Source: Tillus elongatus
Taxonomy: Eukaryota; Arthropoda; Insecta; Coleoptera; Cleridae
Length of the DNA stretch: 64,000 nucleotides
NCBI GenBank assembly: GCA_964006375.1
Contig: OZ023264.1
Span: 178,381,131 to 178,445,130 of the forward strand
Direction of reading: 5' to 3'
Shown here: in pieces, positions 13,074 to 24,275 of the stretch
Layout of the letters: each line of letters begins with the position of its first letter
Position numbering within the stretch: position 1 is the stretch's first letter
Position numbers and translations under genes: made by a program
The notes under the pieces: model-generated
What the model was told of the DNA's origin: nothing
What the model saw: only the letters and a program-made list of their open reading frames with translations
The model's database searches: none

Positions 13074-14074
13074 TGGATATTTTATATCTTCTTGTAGCAC
13101 TGATTTTTAACTTACTTTGTATTCAAAAGGTACACTATGCATTACTTTATACTTTCCACATATATAAAACTATACTTTGTCGATGAAAATACTTATTTTC
13201 ATTTAATTTTCTTAGCTAAACTGCTCTAGCATCCTCTTCTTAGGATGACCCAATTTTAAGAGGGCGATTCAATTATTCTTCCTGTCATTTCAGATTATTG
13301 AAACCAAAGCAAACTATATATTTTATTGTCTGTAACTTTTCCTGAGCATAGACATGTTGGATTTGTCTATGTACACGTCGAACTTCCAAATGGATTTTTA
13401 TTTAGTGTCAATGTCAAATTCACTTAACCCCACTTTAATTATAAATGACATATCTTAAAATTATTTCACAAACATCAACAAAAACAAATCTTAAAATACT
13501 TAAAATTTACATATAATTAATTTTCAAACTTTAAATAGAGGCATTTGGATATTATAAACATTTTGACAGGTTAGGATAAACTTGAATCTTTCTATACATA
13601 CATATAACCAACAAAACACTTTTCAAATTTTTGTAACAAAATGTATTAACTATTATTTAAAGCAATTTCCACCTCTTTGTTTATCAGTTTGTTTTGATTT
13701 CACGCTACATTTCACTACTTGTTCAATGTCTCATTGTAGCTTAATCCAAAGTCTTTTAAATTTCATTAGATTGGAGTGTTTATCTGTTTCAGTACATTTT
13801 CACTGTGCTTATGGTTAATGTTCGAATTATCTGCTCTGTTTATTACTTGAGGATTGTTTTTTTTTATCTCTTTGCATTTATTAATTTTAGAATTTTTGTA
13901 ATTTTAGATTGACATGCTGTTAATATGCAGATCCTTATTCGGACATGCCTATTTGACAAATGATGCAAAACTGTACTACAGTTTGGCTTCCCTGGATATT
14001 TGAAAACATCTGCACCTTAAGTAATTATTTTATAAGTAGCTAATAAATTTAGTTTGATATTGCTAAATATCAAT

Positions 14075-14080
<6 letters not shown>
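13074..14080. other. Nothing recognised
   Basis: AT-rich; a 78-codon open frame at 13582-13818 has no recognisable features. Confidence 0.5.

Positions 14081-14170
<90 letters not shown>
14081..14170. repeat. (TA)n microsatellite
   Basis: About 45 TA units, immediately upstream of an A-block hairpin. Confidence 0.97.
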
Positions 14171-14173
<3 letters not shown>

Positions 14174-14182
14174 ACAGATTTC

Positions 14183-14329
14183 CTCATTAGTGAATTTTAG
14201 TGAATTTTCTTTAAAAAAAATTCGCTAATGAGGAGATCTCGACTTTTGAATTTTGAAAAAATTCCTTCAAATTAGCACTAATTAGGCCCCCGAGAACACA
14301 TATCCGGGGTCGGTTTCAATTTTTATATG

Positions 14330-14330
<1 letters not shown>
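14183..14330 (+). repeat. A-block with duplicated hairpin arm
   Basis: Standard core; the hairpin start is partly doubled (TTAGTGAATTTTAGTGAATTTTC). Confidence 0.85.

Positions 14331-14413
<83 letters not shown>
14331..14413. repeat. (TA)n microsatellite followed by (TATG)n
   Basis: TA units pass into TATGTATGTATGTAT before the B-block. Confidence 0.97.
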
Positions 14414-14425
<12 letters not shown>

Positions 14426-14430
14426 GTATC

Positions 14431-14550
14431 ACACCGATAACTCAAAAAAATAATGGGCCGATTTTGATCAAATTTGGTGAGTACCTTCCTTTTGCAAGTG
14501 GCTTGGATAAGTTCGTTAACCAGTAAAATCTGCTCAGTTGAAATAGATTA
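14431..14550 (+). repeat. B-block, truncated
   Basis: Begins CACACCGATAACTCAAAAAA and GGGCCGATTTTGATCAAATTTGG; homology fades after GTTCGTTAACCAG. Confidence 0.8.
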
Positions 14551-15690
14551 AACAATGTTTTCTTTTAATTACACAGACGGATTCCCTCTATCAGTGTCAT
14601 TTCTGAGCCAGCCTTACATGTTTGGAAATTTGTGTACATTTTCACACAATAAAGTTATTTTTACGAAAACCTCGCTAATATAGCATGTTAAAATCATCTA
14701 GAATTATAAACCATCCAACAATTTACTGATACATTTCAAAATTCAAATATTTACATAATTATCCGCGTTTAAGCCCGGCTGAAAATATAAGCGTAAAACG
14801 TACAAGTTTGAATTACGAAAAATTTTTGTATGGTAGAAAGAGAAATTTAAAAATAATTGTTAGGGAAACAAAAAATCATATGTTTGGACTTGATACCCTC
14901 TTGCTTTGAGGTACGGATATGTAAAATTAGAAAACGCAAATTTTCAGCTCAGAAAAGCTATAATCTTTGTGAATTTAAGATCTAGAATTAAGCTTTCTAG
15001 CAGTAACAAAAAGTATTTCCCTTAAATCGTGGTCATGATCAAGATAAATGTAGACCTTAATACTAGTTTTCCTGAACACCTGGCAAAATAAACGACAACA
15101 TCGTAACGATATGAAAGTGTGCGAAAAAATATGAAATATCACCGACAGGCGGAGTTCTGACGTTTCATACTCAGATGTCAACTTAATTGGCTCGTCTGGA
15201 AACTAGAAAATTCACAGAAAACATGCCTCCGACAATTTTTCATGCGACACGTCATGGCGTAGCGTGTATTTTTGTCAGGTCCCCAGTGAATATATCAGAT
15301 AACGTAGCACCGTAGTGTACTTATCGCGGGCAACACTTTGATCTACACGTTACGTTTCCCTCATATTAAATAGTCCAGGGAACCCCGCACGATCTGATTG
15401 AAAATCTACTAGAACATACGGTTTTTATGGGTGGATTATCAAATAAATTTACTTGCATAGTTTATGCATTTAGTTTATTGAGAGCTGCTAAGCGGAATAC
15501 AAATTACGGTTCTACGATTGGATGCAACCATTTCACTCCACACTTGGAGTAATTCCTAAATTTGCAAAGAGTAAGTTCACTTGGAGATCGCAAATCACCA
15601 CAACGCATTTAAAAAATCTGACTATCGTTTCACTAACCAAGTTAGCGTCATCAAAGGATGAAAAATTCTAAACGTTTAACGACTACTACT
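14551..15690. other. Nothing recognised
   Basis: No shared repeats seen; a minus-strand frame of 68 codons (14975-15181) is unremarkable. Confidence 0.45.
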
Positions 15691-15858
15691 GTGTTTATAT
15701 TATTATATATTTCGCAGGTGGTAGCGGAATGTTCCTTTACGTGATAGTAAAGGATTTCCACCCCCCAGGAGGTACCACCCCATGCATCAAGGGGCCGGTG
15801 AAGTCCCAACGGACGTTTCCGGTTCTGGTGTATGAGTCGGTTTCCCTTATAAGCAAAA

Positions 15859-16636
15859 ATGATGATGGCTCCTCCTTGTGCAAAACATTCCGGAGGTAAA
15901 ATACCCCTCCATTCGGATCTCCGGGAGAGGGGTGTACAGGGGGCGCCAACATCAAAATTCAACATATCCTTCTCGAATACGTGTGGCCTAAATTCTAACC
16001 TGAACGTCGTCCACCATTTCCGTCAGGCTAATAGGCCCCAACTCCTCTTCCTCGCTGAAACCCAAATCAGTGCCAAAACAGCCACTCATCACCTTAATTT
16101 CTCGGGGTATGAGCTCCTTACTTCCTTTAGATTGCATGGAGGCGTGTGCGCATACGTCCGTAGCAATCTACCCTGCACCAGACTCCCCAATTTAGAAGCT
16201 GGAAGAAAAGACATACTATGGATAAAACACTCTCTCAGGGTTGCAACTAAATTCATCTGTTATTTACCGGTCACCTTCTGACAACAACTTTGTCCAGCTC
16301 TGTGACTACCTTTCTGAAAAAAACGACCATCTGATTTCTGAATATCCCTCCTCCGAGGTGACTATTCTTGGTGACTTCAACGTCCATAATAAGGAATGGC
16401 TAGGATCTTCAAAAACCGATCCACAAGGGAGAGCAGCGGAGGCCTTTTCAGTCAGCAACTCTTTGGCCAATATGGTTCAGCAACCTACTTACTTTCCTCG
16501 CATCCCAACAGACAGCTCAAATCTCTTGGATCTCCTTCTTACTACAAATCAGGAATGCTATAAAATATCAGTCACCGGTCCCCTCGGTCGCTCAGACCAT
16601 GGCATGGTCACCGCTTCCTGCGCAATGCAACCCTAG
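15859..16636 (+). pseudogene. APE-type endonuclease domain, frameshifted
   Basis: Nicks target DNA to prime reverse transcription. Visible motifs: NTCGLNSNL (start of the fold), FLAETQIS with the metal-binding glutamate, a LHGGVCAYVRS strand, GDFNVHNKEW and, at the end, LGRSDHGMV with the catalytic SDH. The first part is open from 15859 to 16281, then near 16255 the frame moves by one into 16241-16636. A stop at 16634-16636 ends the domain and two further stops lie in the linker before 16727. Copy 2 keeps the frame across 16255 but has its own stop, so the two copies were inactivated independently. Confidence 0.88.
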
Positions 16637-16726
16637 GTCACACAGACATCACACCCACGTATCGTTTAGTACTACAACTCCGCGAACTGGGACGAAATGC
16701 GGGATTACTTTTCCTCATTTCCATAG

Positions 16727-18560
16727 GTGTCTGTCTGGTTCTCTCATCCTGACCCCTCTGATATCTCACAAAACGTCATCGAAATTATCCACGCTGGTAT
16801 GGAATTATACATTCCACGCACACAGAAAACCTCTTCAGCCACTCAAAAGCCCTGGTTCTCTAAATCTTGTGACAAGGCCAGACTTGAAAAGGTCAAAGCT
16901 CATAAAACATTTCTACACAATCCCAGTCCAGAAAACCGTCAATCATTTATTGACGCAAGAAACCACTATGTCCGCATTCTTTCTAAGGCAAAAAACTCGT
17001 TTAATAACCACATCAAAAACAAAGTCCTATTAAACTCCAAGGGCAGCAAACCCTTCTGGACTCTTGCTAAATCTATTGGGAATAATTTCTGCAAGAGTAC
17101 GTTCCCACCTCTTGCTCAGGGGATGGAATTGTTTCTACCGCCCTGGGCAAGGCTGAACTTTTTGCCTCATTGTTCGCTGGCAATTCTACTCTCAACCCAC
17201 CTCCAAATGTTCAACCACCAACAGTCCCCAATGTCGCGCATAAAATGACGGATATCATTTTCAAAACTAAAAAGGTACGAAAGATGCTCTCTTCTCTTAA
17301 TACCAGGAAAGCCTCTGGCCTTGATGAGATCCCAGCAATTGTTCTCAAAAAATGCGCACCAGAACTTGCTCCTGTCCTGACTCGTCTGTTTCAGAAATCT
17401 TACAATAGAGGCATATTCCCTAGTAACTGGAAAACTGCTCGAGTACAACCCGTCCCCAAGAAAGGATCCAAAGCACTTCCTAGCAACTACAGACCTATTT
17501 CTCTCCTTTCAGTCGTCTCTAAAGTGATGGAAAAGTATATAAACACCAAATTACTAAAATTTCTTGAAAAACACAGTCTAATGCACGACAGGCAGTATGG
17601 ATTCCGTCAGCGCAGATCAACTGCCGACCTCTTTTCCTTTGTCACCCATTCTTGGAACAAGTATATGGAACTACACGGTGCATTCCAGATTGTCGCTCTA
17701 GACATATCCAAAGCATTCGACCAGGTCTGTAACGCAGCGCAGCTTAATAAACTACCGGCCAATGGCCTACCACCAAAACTCTGTACGTGGACAGCAAATT
17801 TCCTCTCCAACCGGAGAATTTCTGTTGTCGTGGATGGCCGTTCCTCCAACCTGTATCCAATTAATGCAGGAGTTCCTCAAGGTTCAGCTTTAGCCCCTAC
17901 TTTGTTTCTTCTCCACATTAATGACCTCCTCTCTAGCACATCCAACCCAGTTCACAGTTACGCGGACGACAGCACCATCCACTCAAATATACAACATTAT
18001 AAGCCTTTCTCTTTAACCCAATTAGATGAGGATCGCAGACTCATGGAGGGTTCTATCTCCGTGCATCTCCAAAAAATATTAGACTGGGGAAGTAGAAATA
18101 TTGTATAATTCAACCCCACCAAATCACAGTCTTGCTTTCTTTCTCATAAAAGATACACCAACCTTAGACCCATCACAATAAACAACCAAGTTATTCAAAG
18201 TAATGAGTCCTTTTCACTTGATGGCATTTCTGTGGATCGAAATCTCAATTGGCTAAGAAATTAGGTTTCCTCTTCCGGGCTCGCAAATACGTTTCACCAG
18301 CTAATTTCTATACCTTATATACTTCACAAATAAGACCAAACCTCGAATACTGCTACCACATCTGGGGTGCTACTGCCGCTTCTACACTCGCTATCCTGGA
18401 CTCTATTTAGAAGAGAGCTATACGTCTCATCGGTGACCCTACCCTCACCCAAAGGCTGCCATCCCTTGCCCACCGACGTGCCGTTGGTGACCTCTCTCTC
18501 TTTTATAGATATCTGCACAGCAAATGCGATATTTTTGTTGTTAAAAATAAGTTTCTCAAA
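16727..18560 (+). pseudogene. Reverse transcriptase domain, frameshifted
   Basis: The linker and RT N-terminus (PKPWFSKSCDKARLEK-like, then KGSKPFWTLAKSIG) read in one frame to about 17130; the main RT is open at 17170-18108. Motifs: RKASGLDEIP, NYRPISLLSVVSKVMEK, QYGFRQRRST, LDISKAFDQV (motif A aspartate), GVPQGSALAPTLF (motif B) and SYADDST (motif C, the two catalytic aspartates). After a stop at 18108 the C-terminal region continues with breaks: NLEYCYHIWGA and LPSLAHRRAVGDLSLFYRYL near 18340-18520. Core residues are kept although the frame is not, so it once was functional. Confidence 0.88.
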
Positions 18561-18599
18561 TTTTCTATTACCTATAACACGTGTAAACGTGCCAGAAGA

Positions 18600-19117
18600 A
18601 AAACATATATTATGTACGTAGACATTAATGTCAAGTTTTCGAACTTTGACGCTTTATATTATATCGATATTCTCCGTTGCAGATGGAGCAAGTAATAGTT
18701 CAAAAACTGAATTTATCTGATTAATTATTAAATTCCCTTTGATATATTTTAACAGTGGATTAAGTTAAACAAAACTAATTATAACCAGAATAAGTTGCTT
18801 GCATATATCAAGAGACTTGTACAAAAAATACACTTTCTGAAGTAATAAATCAAAGTTAAGCTCTGAAATTGACAGCCGAGAATTAATGACACTTATATAG
18901 ATCAGAGATTTCATTTATGATTTCACAAAAGCTTTTGTAAAAAGTATCACCGTCGATAAATCATTTTATTAGGCATTGTGTTTACGCCTATAAGATGTTT
19001 AAAACTGGCATTGGAGATTTTATGTAAAATATTGACCATTTGGCTACCAAAATCATCATAACAGAGATATGGGGAAAAAACTAAAAAGCACTCGTTTTAT
19101 GCAAAGCTGAGTTTACC
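18600..19117. other. Nothing recognised
   Basis: AT-rich spacer between the retrotransposon remnant and the next A-block. Confidence 0.45.
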
Positions 19118-19365
<248 letters not shown>

Positions 19366-19444
19366 GAATATTACACTACACTGTAATCACTTTTAAAAAT
19401 ACACTTTATTTGTTTGCTGTACTTTTGTGATTTCTTATTGGTTT

Positions 19445-19489
19445 GCGTGGAATGCAGTTTCGAACCGTCCCGGTTCATCATCATCACGC
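19445..19489 (-). ncRNA. Hammerhead-like structured motif of the PLE tail (candidate)
   Basis: On the minus strand: a 5-bp outer stem GCGTG/CACGC, ATGATGA in the place of the hammerhead CUGANGA, a 6-bp stem GAACCG/CGGTTC with GGA loop, then GAAAC-TGCA-TTC. The order of parts fits a type I hammerhead ribozyme with a minimal third stem, as known in PLEs. The first core cytosine is an A here, so this copy is probably inactive. Confidence 0.4.
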
Positions 19490-19985
19490 TACTGACTGTT
19501 GTCGCTCCTGTGTGGTCTACGTCTGAGATTGTACGTGGCGCCTGGGCCGTGAGCTTCCATTGGTCGGTTTACTGTTCTCTGATTGGTTGTGCCTTCGGAC
19601 TGTGTCGTGTGTATCGATCTCCTGTCTTGATCACTGTGGTTTGGTAATTGGTCTATTTGTATGACCTTTATTAAGTTTTGTTTAAATGTTTGTACTTGGA
19701 TTTGTTCTGGCATTAATTGTTTCTTATTGTTTGTTTGTTGAATGTAGTATTGTTCCCAGATTTCCATTTTTTTGTGGTCTTTAACATGTTTCATTAGTTG
19801 TAATTGGGTGATGTCTGGTTTTTGGACTTTTCTGTTGTGAATGTGTGTAGCTACGTTTTATTTGTAGCTAGGTATGTGGATTTTATCTAATGGTGTTATA
19901 TGTTCCTTGAATCTTGTTTCTATTGATTTTTTTGTCATTCCTATATATTTTTCAATTGCATGTGTTACATTCTATTTCATATATT
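19489..19985 (-). pseudogene. PLE endonuclease C-terminus, minus arm
   Basis: The minus-strand frame 19489-19794 reads KHVKDHKKMEIWEQYYIQQT and on to [11 protein letters not shown], the same peptide that the plus arm encodes at about 20370-20530. The upstream GIY-YIG core lies toward 19985 with frame breaks. After QDRR the frame runs into a different, longer tail (THQSEGTTNQRT-like) not found in the plus arm. Function in an intact PLE: GIY-YIG nuclease that nicks the target for priming. Confidence 0.7.
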
Positions 19986-19996
19986 CCGTTTAATTC

Positions 19997-20548
19997 ATGT
20001 GGGTTGTGTTCTTGTTTTTTATTTATTTTGTTTATTATTTTGTTATTGAAATAATAAACAAAATAAATAAAAAACAAGAACACAACCCACAAGAATTAAA
20101 CGGAATATATTTCATTAACAAAATAATAAACAAAATAAATAAAAAACAAGAACACAACCCACATGAATTAAACGGAATATATCAAATAGAATGTAACACA
20201 TGCAAAAATATATATAGGAAGGCCAAAAAAATCAATAGAAACAAGATTCAAGAAACATATAACAGCATTAGATAAAATCCACATACCTAGCTACAAATCA
20301 AACGTAGCTACACACAGTCACAACACAAAACACCAAAAGCCAGACATCACCCAATTACAACTAATTAAACATGTTAAAGACCACAAAAATGGAAATCTGG
20401 GAACAATACTACATTCAACAAACAAAGAATAAGAAACAATTAATATCAGAACAAATCCAACTACAAACATTTAAACAAAACTTAATAAAGGCCATACAAA
20501 TAGACAAATTACCAAACCACAGTGATCAAGACAGGAGACCGAACCAAT
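19997..20548 (+). pseudogene. PLE GIY-YIG endonuclease, plus arm, with 24-codon internal duplication
   Basis: The frame 19997-20275 carries two in-frame copies of a 72-bp unit (INKINKKQEHNP then ELNGIY), followed by GIYQIECNTCKNIY, the start of a GIY-YIG nuclease with its CxxC pair. A one-base loss after IY breaks the YIG motif: the next frame continues with GRPKKSIETRFKEH-like sequence, which supplies the arginine and histidine of the family. The remaining C-terminal part (MEIWEQYYIQQTK onward) is in yet another frame. Dead copy; family assignment is secure from the motif order. Confidence 0.78.
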
Positions 20549-20580
20549 AAGAAATCACAAACATACAGCAAACAAATAAA

Positions 20581-20710
<130 letters not shown>

Positions 20711-20905
20711 TTCACATCGATAACTCAAAAAATAATGGCTCAATTTTGATAAAATTCCCTTCGCAAGTGCCCTGAATAAGTTCATTAGCTAGTTAAATCG
20801 GACTAGTTTTTCACATGAAATTTTGTGTTTTTCTTTGGGAAATTTTGACATCTCCGGAAGTATCAAAGCTATGGCAACCAAATTTGGTACAAGGATTTAT
20901 ATCAT
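20711..20905 (+). repeat. B-block
   Basis: CACATCGATAACTCAAAAAA onward to GCAACCAAATTTGGTACAAGG. Confidence 0.8.
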
Positions 20906-20910
20906 AAAAA

Positions 20911-21044
20911 AAGTCTGGACGCAGCAAGTGCGTTATGGTTGTGAATTTTCATTAAAATGTTTTTAATAGCAAATATGTGTGTTTTTTTTAAGAAATCAGG
21001 CATCAAAATTGGTTACCAGTATAACCTATATAGTAGAAACAATG
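20911..21044 (+). repeat. MITE left part, interrupted
   Basis: GGACGCAGCAAGTGCG then the (reverse-oriented) interior ATTGGTTACCAGTATAACC up to GAAACAATG, where retrotransposon sequence begins. Confidence 0.7.
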
Positions 21045-21425
21045 TCCCAGTTCGCAGAGTTGTAGTACAAACGATACGTGGGTGTGATGACTGTGTGACC
21101 TCGGGTTGCATTGCGCAGGAAGCAGTGACCATGCCTTGGTCTGAGCGACCAAGGGGGGCGGTGACTGATATCTTATAGCATTCAGGTTTTGTAGCAAGAA
21201 GGAGATCCAAAGGGATTTGAGCTGTGTGTTGGGAAGCGAGGAAAGTAAGTTGGTTGCTGAACCATTGGATAAAGAATTGCTGACTGCAAAGGCCTCCGCT
21301 GCTTTCCCTTGTGGATCGGTTTTTGAAGATCCTAGCCATTCCTTATTATGGACATTGAAGTCACCAAGAATAGTGACCTCGGGGGAAAGATATTCAGAAA
21401 GCAGATGGTCGGCTTTTTCAGAAAG
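21045..21425 (-). pseudogene. Fragment of CR1/Jockey-like endonuclease inside a MITE
   Basis: Minus-strand reading 21339-21013 gives MARIFKNRSTRESSGG, then IPLDLLLATKPECYKISV and LGRSDQGMVTASCAMQP, matching the last third of the endonuclease at 16380-16690. The catalytic SDH is SDQ here. Both ends are abrupt, without poly-A, and the left flank is MITE interior sequence. No function expected. Confidence 0.8.
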
Positions 21426-22150
21426 TTTTACTTTACAATATTATTGCAAAAAAATTACTCGAAGCTTTAGTGCCATGAATATATTTTGCTGCAATCACAA
21501 TTTAGAATAAAGAGATTCGTATTTAATTCAAAGCGCTTCACTTATGAATTATTTATTAACATTATTCAGTAAATATAAATATCTGTTTGCTCAGTATAAA
21601 AATTATTGTTTAAAATACATGTATACATTTTGAAATGTCAATTGCCTCTTGTACATCAGCAAGTTTTAAACGTTTTACGAGCACTTCAATAAAAATAGTA
21701 TTAATAAATCATTGCCTAACTTTCTTAAGGATAATGCGTTACAACTCAAGTTCCAAAAGCTAAAAATAATTTCTAGAAGGACACATTGAAATGCATTTGA
21801 CCTGAGGCAAACAGCAGCCAGCCGAATCAATATTTATAAATTATTTTTAACGGCGTTACGTGATAAATGAAATGCGTTATTTATACCAGAATATTGATTA
21901 AGTGTTGATATAAAGTTATGTTTCTTGTTTGAAAATGTGGGTGAATCAATAAGCAAATTTACTGTAAAAATAGCAGTAATAAATACATTTTATTGTAGAT
22001 AGGTATTATAAATCTAATAAGTGTTTGGCTGGCGCTTTTTCCTTCTCACAGAAAATTAGAAGATGTATAAAATGCATCCAGTCAGAGACGTCACAACTTT
22101 TGAATAAAAAATAATTGTAGAATATCCCGAATATATGCTGCTCAAAGAGA
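21426..22150. other. Nothing recognised
   Basis: AT-rich; no shared repeat seen. Confidence 0.45.
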
Positions 22151-22179
22151 TTATTAGGTGTAAGGCTAGATCAGGATCG

Positions 22180-22862
22180 GCGCCTCAATAAGTACGCCCG
22201 TGCGCGCGCACTGCCGCCTGCCGTGGAAATAAAATATTTTTGCTATGCTATATTTCAATAAATTTTTATTTGCTTTTTTAGCTCGTGCATTCCTGCATTC
22301 AACAAACAAAATTAGTATATCGAGGATCGCAGAGTCGGCAGCCATTAATACAGAATCAGAATAAGTATAGTGTTAATGGTTGGTTGCGGACGTTATCGTT
22401 ATATACATCCATATCCATATATACCTCAGTCGCCGGCGGTGTGTATTTTTCGGCGCTCTTGAGGAAATGCGAAACTTCATTGCGAAATGATCAAGTATCA
22501 TCGTCGAAAACGATCGAATAAGCAATCTAATGTGCGCTCTCAAATTCCACACTTGCAGTTTGCAGTGGAATTTTGACAGAGCGTGTCTGTGTCTAGTATG
22601 TGTTTACTAATTTTCGTGTAGTGCTGCGCGTCGGATTTATTTTTAATTTGATCATTTCGTTGTTGTTTACATGTTCTAACAAGACAATTATTATTATTAT
22701 GATAGCTACTACTTCGAGTTGCTTAATAAGTGGACAAAATAATTGTGTTACTGTGATTAATTCAGTGGATAATATTTTAAATTTAAAGGTTAACTTTTTA
22801 AGTGACTTTTTAACTACTATACCCTGTAACTTACTAGAGAAAAACTTGGTAAGTATAGTTAA
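22180..22862 (+). other. GC-richer segment with possible 5' exon
   Basis: Starts with a CpG-bearing stretch (CGCCCGTGCGCGCGCACTGCC at 22195-22216), unusual in this window. An ATG at 22699 opens a frame of about 50 codons (IATTSSCLISGQNN onward, three cysteines) that reaches CTTG-GTAAGTATAG at about 22850, a strong 5' splice-site match. It could be a first exon of a host gene or the 5' region of a retrotransposon. I recognise no protein family. Confidence 0.3.
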
Positions 22863-22937
22863 TAATTATTAAGTTTAGTTAGTTTAGTAAGTAGGTTTTT
22901 TTAGAATACATTTCCGGGGAAAAAATAGGCGAGCCCT

Positions 22938-23071
22938 TCATTTTTAGTGAATTTTTATTTAAAAAATTCTCTAATAGAAGATATCGATGGAGAGTTTGCA
23001 AAAATTTTTTCAAATGAGCGCGAACTAGGACCCCTAGAGCTCATATCCAGGGTCAGTTTCAATTTTTATAT

Positions 23072-23074
<3 letters not shown>
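22938..23074 (+). repeat. A-block
   Basis: TTTTTAGTGAATTTTTATTT hairpin, GAGCGCGAACTAGGACCCC core, ends at a TA tract. Confidence 0.85.

Positions 23075-23142
<68 letters not shown>
23075..23142. repeat. (TA)n microsatellite
   Basis: Between A- and B-block. Confidence 0.97.
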
Positions 23143-23148
<6 letters not shown>

Positions 23149-23184
23149 ACCACTAAATTTCATTAAAATAGCTAGGAAAGTCTA

Positions 23185-23583
23185 AGCTAAGATTTTGAGT
23201 TTCCTTTCGACAAATTTTTGTATCTCCGAAAATAACAGAGCTATGACAACGAAATTTGGCACATACGTTTCTACTATCAAACTTACCCTACACGCCGAAA
23301 TTCAGATCTCTACTTTAAAAGGAAAAGGAGTTAAAGGCATTAAAGAAAATTGGATGCCACTGTTGATCAAAGGAAAGTACAAAAACAAAATATTTTGTGT
23401 GTTTAACAAAACCAATTGAATATTACACACAACGGTTAAGTTTTATTGACGCACGAAGGTGAAGAAATAGCAGGAAAAATATTTTTAAAATTTTATAATT
23501 TTCTTAAAACGTCGAAGTCGCGATTTGAAACGTCAAAATTTGCAGTTTTCAGACAACAAATTGGAAACAAATGCTGATTATGT

Positions 23584-23585
<2 letters not shown>
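23185..23585 (+). repeat. B-block, 5' part missing
   Basis: Begins within the block (TTTTGTATCTCCGAAAATAAC, GACAACGAAATTTGGCACATACG) and runs to AACGTCGAAGTCGCGATTTG and AACGTCAAAATTTGC before the next TA tract. Confidence 0.75.

Positions 23586-23654
<69 letters not shown>
23586..23654. repeat. (TA)n microsatellite
   Basis: Directly followed by PLE coding sequence. Confidence 0.97.
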
Positions 23655-23658
<4 letters not shown>

Positions 23659-24275
23659 GGACAATGTCAGAATATTACGTTCTGCTAAACCTCCACCTTC
23701 CAACCTTTCTTCTCACGAATTACAATCAATCAGAGACCTAAACCGAAACACAGAAATTATAATCCTACCAGCAGACAAAGGCAACGCTACAGTCATACTT
23801 GACAAAACAGACTATATACAAAAGATGGACAATATACTAAACAGCACAGACTACAAACAAATTCATAACGACCCTACAACTTATCTTGAAAAGAAAACCA
23901 AAACTATCATCAACAACTCCCAACTCAGTCCTGATCTCAAAAAATTACTAATCCCCCGCGAAAAATCATCTCGCATCGAAGAAAATAGGGTCTCCCAAAA
24001 ATCCATAAGCCTGATATTCCCCTTCGCCCTATCGTAAGTGCCCACCGTTCACCCACACAAAAACTTGCAAAACATCTAGCCAAAACTCTCTAACCATTAG
24101 AAGAAAACGCTACATCCTATGTCAAAAACGCCACCCATTTCATTGACCTTTTTCAAAACAACACCATTTCTCAAAACGACATTCTAGTTAGCTTTGATAT
24201 AGTTTCCTTATTCACTAATATACCTCTATCTGAAACCCTTGACATTCTCACAAATAAACACAATATTTCTCTTGG
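23655..24275 (+). pseudogene. Penelope-like reverse transcriptase, N-terminal part
   Basis: PLE-type RT, related to telomerase RT. An open frame continues from the TA tract to 24037 with NTEIIILPADKGNATVILDK and a DPTTYLEKK region, the hallmark N-terminal part of PLE proteins. A frame change near 23975 leads into a [14 protein letters not shown] stretch, a stop at about 24091, then NDILVSFDIVSLFTNIPLSE (about 24177-24236), RT motif A with its catalytic aspartate. Homology ends near 24275 where mariner sequence begins. Catalytic motif C is missing. The 5' end lies exactly against (TA)n. Confidence 0.85.

Larger units (their letters stand above)
15700..18600 (+). mobile_element. CR1/Jockey-group non-LTR retrotransposon, copy 1
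   Basis: Carries an APE-type endonuclease followed by a reverse transcriptase on the plus strand, broken by frameshifts and stops. The upstream 150 bases (GGTGGTAGCGGAATGTTCC onward) match the start of the minus-strand copy at 39416-42190, so they are probably the 5' untranslated region. No separate ORF1 is visible. The 3' side is lost after about 18560; the true C-terminal end is seen in copy 3 near 36330-36520. I did not settle the exact clade. Confidence 0.85.

Noticed and set aside
12466..13110. Short paired frames in the 441-bp duplication as a gene family
   Set aside because: Open on both strands, under 80 codons, no known features; the conservation follows from recent duplication.
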